Assembly (NCBI GenBank): GCA_001603145.1
Contig: LVBI01000002.1
Coordinates: 1-36,611, forward strand
Source of the DNA: Spirochaetales bacterium Spiro_07
GTDB taxonomy: Bacteria; Spirochaetota; Spirochaetia; Treponematales; Treponemataceae
Length of the DNA: 36,611 nt
Reading direction: 5' to 3'
How positions within the stretch are numbered: position 1 is the stretch's first letter; the number at the start of each line of letters is the position of its first letter. Below the pieces are notes generated by a model that worked only from the letters and a program-made list of their open reading frames with translations, was not told the origin of the DNA and did not search any database. Below, one piece after another: positions 34,156 through 36,611 of the stretch. Made by a program: the position numbers and the translations under genes.

Positions 34156-35565
34156 ATGAAAGAAACTGTAAAAGAAACGGTGGGCGCAAAAGAGCTGTCT
34201 GAAAGACTGAAAAATTTTGCTATCGACTATTTTCTTATTGATGTAAGGAATGACAAGGAATCATATTTTGCCATTACACCGGAAGAGCTTAAAGAAGCAC
34301 CGCGCTGCATAAACGGCATTTTCTTGAATTATGTGATGGACGGCGCATTTGATAAGGCAGACGAGCTGCTTGCTTCACTTGAAGATAACAGCTTTGCAAA
34401 GCTTGCCATGCTGCTTGTTTATCCAAAAACTACTGAAAGCCGTTTTCTTGGAATAGCAAAATACCTAAGGGAGCATTACCCACCGATACATCAGGTTGTG
34501 CTTACAGCAGGCAGACCTTTTCTTCTGAACGGTGTACAGGATTTTACGCGGCTTGGGTTTTTCCTTAAAAAGAGAAAAGATATTGCTATTGCAAATTTGG
34601 AATTTCTTTATGAACCTTCAATTGTGCCTGCAATCTATAACCTTTGTCTAGCAGAATATTATTATCAGCAGAACAATATAATTGAAGCAGAAGTGCTTGT
34701 CAGCCGCACCATAAAAGAATTCGACAAAGCAAGCCAGAGCCGTCTTTTGTTTGTTGCGCTCTTCTTGCAGTCAAAAATTCTGCTTACTCACGGAAAAATC
34801 GTAAATTATGAAAGCTACATCAAAAATATCCGCAAATTCGTAAGGAAAGAGGGCGAGCAAGAATTTTCTTATAATATAGATGCCGCCGAAGTGATTACCG
34901 CGCTTTATGGAGGAAATACTGAATTTGTTAATAAGTGGCTGAATAAAAAAGCCCCGGACGAATTTGCAAATTTCTGTATGCTTGACCTTTACCGCTATAT
35001 GGTCAAGATGCGCTGCTATATCGTCAGCGAAAAATATGCGGCTGTCATTGCGCTTGCAGAAAAGCTCCGCCCGTTGCTTGAAATTGGCAACCGCCGCATG
35101 GATTTGTGCGAACTTGATTTGCTGCTCGCCATCTGCTTTTTCCGTTCAGGCGAAAAGGAGCTTGCCTTTGAGGCTTTTGAGCACGCGCTTAAAGCTGCAC
35201 GGCGCTACAAGTATTACAGACTCATCGCAGACGAAGGCGAGTCTGTTGTCCATCTGCTTGCTTCTTACATAAAAGCTAAGGGCAAAACTCCATTTTTGAA
35301 AATGCTTATGCAGATGACCAGAAACATGGCGATTTATCATCCGTTTTATCTCAAGGCGATTTACAAGAAAAGCGTTTTGTTCACTGCCACTGAAATGAAT
35401 GTGCTAAGGCTGCTTGAGCAAGGCAAATCACCTGATGAAATATGCGAATATCTTTTGATAACAATCAATACCACAAAGTTTCATCTGAAGCAGATTTACA
35501 AAAAGCTCGGCGTAAATTCAGCTCATAATGCCGTGTGGCAAGCCCGCGTTTTGGGCTTGCTTTAG
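34156..35565 (+). CDS. TPR-like regulator with C-terminal LuxR-type helix-turn-helix
   Basis: A 469-residue protein. The C-terminal 60 residues (TATEMNVLRLLEQGKSPDEICEYLLITINTTKFHLKQIYKKLGV) form a LuxR/GerE-type DNA-binding domain. The preceding 400 residues are alpha-helical with TPR-like repeats (KADELLASLEDNSF, EAEVLVSRTIKEFDKASQS, ELAFEAFEHALKAARRYKYYR), as in MalT-type regulators, but no NTP-binding P-loop is seen, so it is shorter than MalT (about 900). It may respond to a protein or small-molecule ligand and could control the divergent c-di-GMP gene, which is inference from position. Confidence 0.85.
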   Translation: MKETVKETVGAKELSERLKNFAIDYFLIDVRNDKESYFAITPEELKEAPRCINGIFLNYVMDGAFDKADELLASLEDNSFAKLAMLLVYPKTTESRFLGIAKYLREHYPPIHQVVLTAGRPFLLNGVQDFTRLGFFLKKRKDIAIANLEFLYEPSIVPAIYNLCLAEYYYQQNNIIEAEVLVSRTIKEFDKASQSRLLFVALFLQSKILLTHGKIVNYESYIKNIRKFVRKEGEQEFSYNIDAAEVITALYGGNTEFVNKWLNKKAPDEFANFCMLDLYRYMVKMRCYIVSEKYAAVIALAEKLRPLLEIGNRRMDLCELDLLLAICFFRSGEKELAFEAFEHALKAARRYKYYRLIADEGESVVHLLASYIKAKGKTPFLKMLMQMTRNMAIYHPFYLKAIYKKSVLFTATEMNVLRLLEQGKSPDEICEYLLITINTTKFHLKQIYKKLGVNSAHNAVWQARVLGLL

Positions 35566-35651
35566 GCGCAAATGGAAAGATCTGGGCAAAAAATGCTTTT
35601 GTTTTGATGTGCTGGATTCTAGGTATATCCCGATGATTTTGAAGAACTTAT

Positions 35652-35682
35652 AAAAAAAGCCTGCCGAAAAATCGACAGGCTT
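35652..35682 (-). terminator. Rho-independent terminator of the minus-strand gene at 35815
   Basis: On the minus strand AAGCCTGTCGA pairs with TCGGCAGGCTT (with one wobble) around a T-rich loop, followed by a run of T. It does not have a T-run in the plus direction, so it serves the minus-strand gene, after the repeat at 35697. Confidence 0.78.
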
Positions 35683-35696
35683 ATGAGATGCTGAAA

Positions 35697-35780
35697 CATA
35701 GGGAGGGACGGCGTAAAGCTGTCAAAATGCTCCAGTGGAGCATTTTGAGCGAGTTCCCGAAATGCTATGTTGCGAAGGAG
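35697..35780. repeat. Palindromic repeat related to the 86-bp elements
   Basis: TAGGGAGGGACGGC-gtaaa-GCTGTC, then AAAATGCTCC-agt-GGAGCATTTT (a perfect stem with a three-base loop), then GAGCGAGTTCCCGAAATGC. The outer frame TAGGGAG...AGCGAGT...C-GAAA is the same as in the 4705-4876 copies, while the stem sequences differ wholly. Outer CATAG / CTATG arms may close it. Confidence 0.75.
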
Positions 35781-35814
35781 AAAACATACCGATAACATCA
35801 TTTTTGTTAAAAAA

Positions 35815-36611
35815 TCAATTCTCTATATAAGGACTTTCAGATAGCCGTACAACAATTACATCGCCCAAATTTTTGACACATCCCTGAAATGGAAAATCTG
35901 GCATATTTTTAGCTTCAATTCTGGCCTTTTTTATAGAAGTTTCATCTGTCACAGGTATAAAGTTATACCCCTGCGCTTTCATGAATGCAATTCCTCTACT
36001 GGTGCAATCTGATATATTTAATCCAGCATCCCATTCAAATGGCGAATAACCACAAGGCGTTCCTTTTAAAAAATTCGAAGTTAGTTGTTGCTTGTACATT
36101 CCGTACAATAGAACCGGTGTTTCCGAATTTGTTTGAACACTAGTTATTTTTTCTGAAAGTTCAAAACATAAACGGCAGTCTGTTTTGTAACGCATTACAT
36201 CTGAATAATTTAACATTGATGAAATGAGTACTTGTTTCATGCCGCAAAGCATAAAAAGCAGGAAAGAAACATGATATAATAAAGTACATTTGCTATTGCA
36301 TAAACAATTGGTAGCATAAAGTAAAATAAAGCCAAAGCTGAAAGGAAGGACATATTGGGCTCGTAAGCCACCTCCTCCGGCAAATTGGAGTGCAAGGATA
36401 CTAAGAAGAACACAAATAGCTGACATAAAAAGTAAAAATGATCGTTTCTTGTTTTTAATTATCTGAATAAAAAAAATGATAATTCCAGGTGCATATAGTA
36501 TGTTTGTTAGTAAATTTGGTTGAACATTTTGTTCGGCCGCATTCCATCCTGTTCGTGCAACCTTAGCAACAATAGATTTCACAAAATCATTTAGCGGTTC
36601 AATATTTGCAA
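35815..36611 (-). CDS. Polytopic membrane protein, 5' end outside the window
   Basis: The frame stays open to the right edge, so the N terminus is missing; the GTG at 36582 need not be the start. About 265 residues are visible. There are hydrophobic segments at TNILYAPGIIIFFIQII, SFLLFMSAICVLLSILAL, YVLPFSFGFILLYAT and LLYHVSFLLFMLCGM, followed by a soluble C-terminal domain of about 130 residues with GYSPFEWDAGL. This layout recalls polysaccharide-modifying membrane glycosyltransferases such as the GtrII-like family, but no catalytic motif is visible in this part, and the call stays tentative. It is A+T-rich. Confidence 0.55.
   Translation of the reverse strand, partial: ANIEPLNDFVKSIVAKVARTGWNAAEQNVQPNLLTNILYAPGIIIFFIQIIKNKKRSFLLFMSAICVLLSILALQFAGGGGLRAQYVLPFSFGFILLYATNCLCNSKCTLLYHVSFLLFMLCGMKQVLISSMLNYSDVMRYKTDCRLCFELSEKITSVQTNSETPVLLYGMYKQQLTSNFLKGTPCGYSPFEWDAGLNISDCTSRGIAFMKAQGYNFIPVTDETSIKKARIEAKNMPDFPFQGCVKNLGDVIVVRLSESPYIEN

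Overview
The window is a chromosomal segment of moderate to low G+C content. Gene content and repeat style suggest a host-associated Treponema-like spirochaete, but that is an inference from style and families; no rRNA or species marker is present. Both edges cut through genes.

Layout. (1) 1-10128: the end of a nitrogenase-like alpha subunit, a complete nitrogenase-like beta subunit, a MATE exporter, an ABC importer of the nitrate/taurine/sulfonate type (permease, ATPase and, after one inverted gene, a lipoprotein receptor), then a DUF4418 / FtsX-permease / LolD-like ATPase trio. (2) 10172-19753: a type I restriction-modification island, hsdR - fic - hsdS - unknown membrane protein - rhuM - hsdM, with hsdM broken by a palindromic element. 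(3) 19843-24833, minus strand: cysK, then an operon running NifB-like radical SAM protein, NifX-domain protein, NifH, second NifX-domain protein, and after a short gap a transsulfuration PLP enzyme. (4) 24995-36611: histidine phosphatase, a 97-bp tandem repeat array, chemotaxis receptor, SpoIIE-type phosphatase, GNAT acetyltransferase preceded by a leader peptide and terminator, queuosine-precursor transporter, GGDEF/EAL protein, TPR/LuxR-type regulator, and an edge-truncated membrane protein.

How the parts connect. The main candidate system is a nitrogenase-like reductase dedicated to sulfur rather than nitrogen. NifH, NifB and the alpha/beta pair are present, with cofactor Cys and His positions apparently retained in alpha. 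They sit with a transsulfuration enzyme, cysteine synthase and a TauABC/SsuABC-type importer. A 19-bp interrupted palindrome, consensus ACCTAY-N7-GTAGGT, occurs five times, always in a promoter: before the permease, the receptor gene, nifB, and twice before cysK. This suggests one regulon under one regulator, which is not encoded in the window. The closest described precedent is the methylthio-alkane reductase (Mar) system; the substrate here is unknown.

Second theme: small palindromic repeats are everywhere, often with three-base loops and with compensatory changes between copies. Some sit in frame inside genes (hsdR twice, possibly the LolD-like ATPase), one interrupts hsdM, and tandem arrays separate operon genes. 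Third theme: five genes have a TATAAT-like box only 6-8 bases before the start codon and no ribosome binding site, which predicts leaderless mRNAs.
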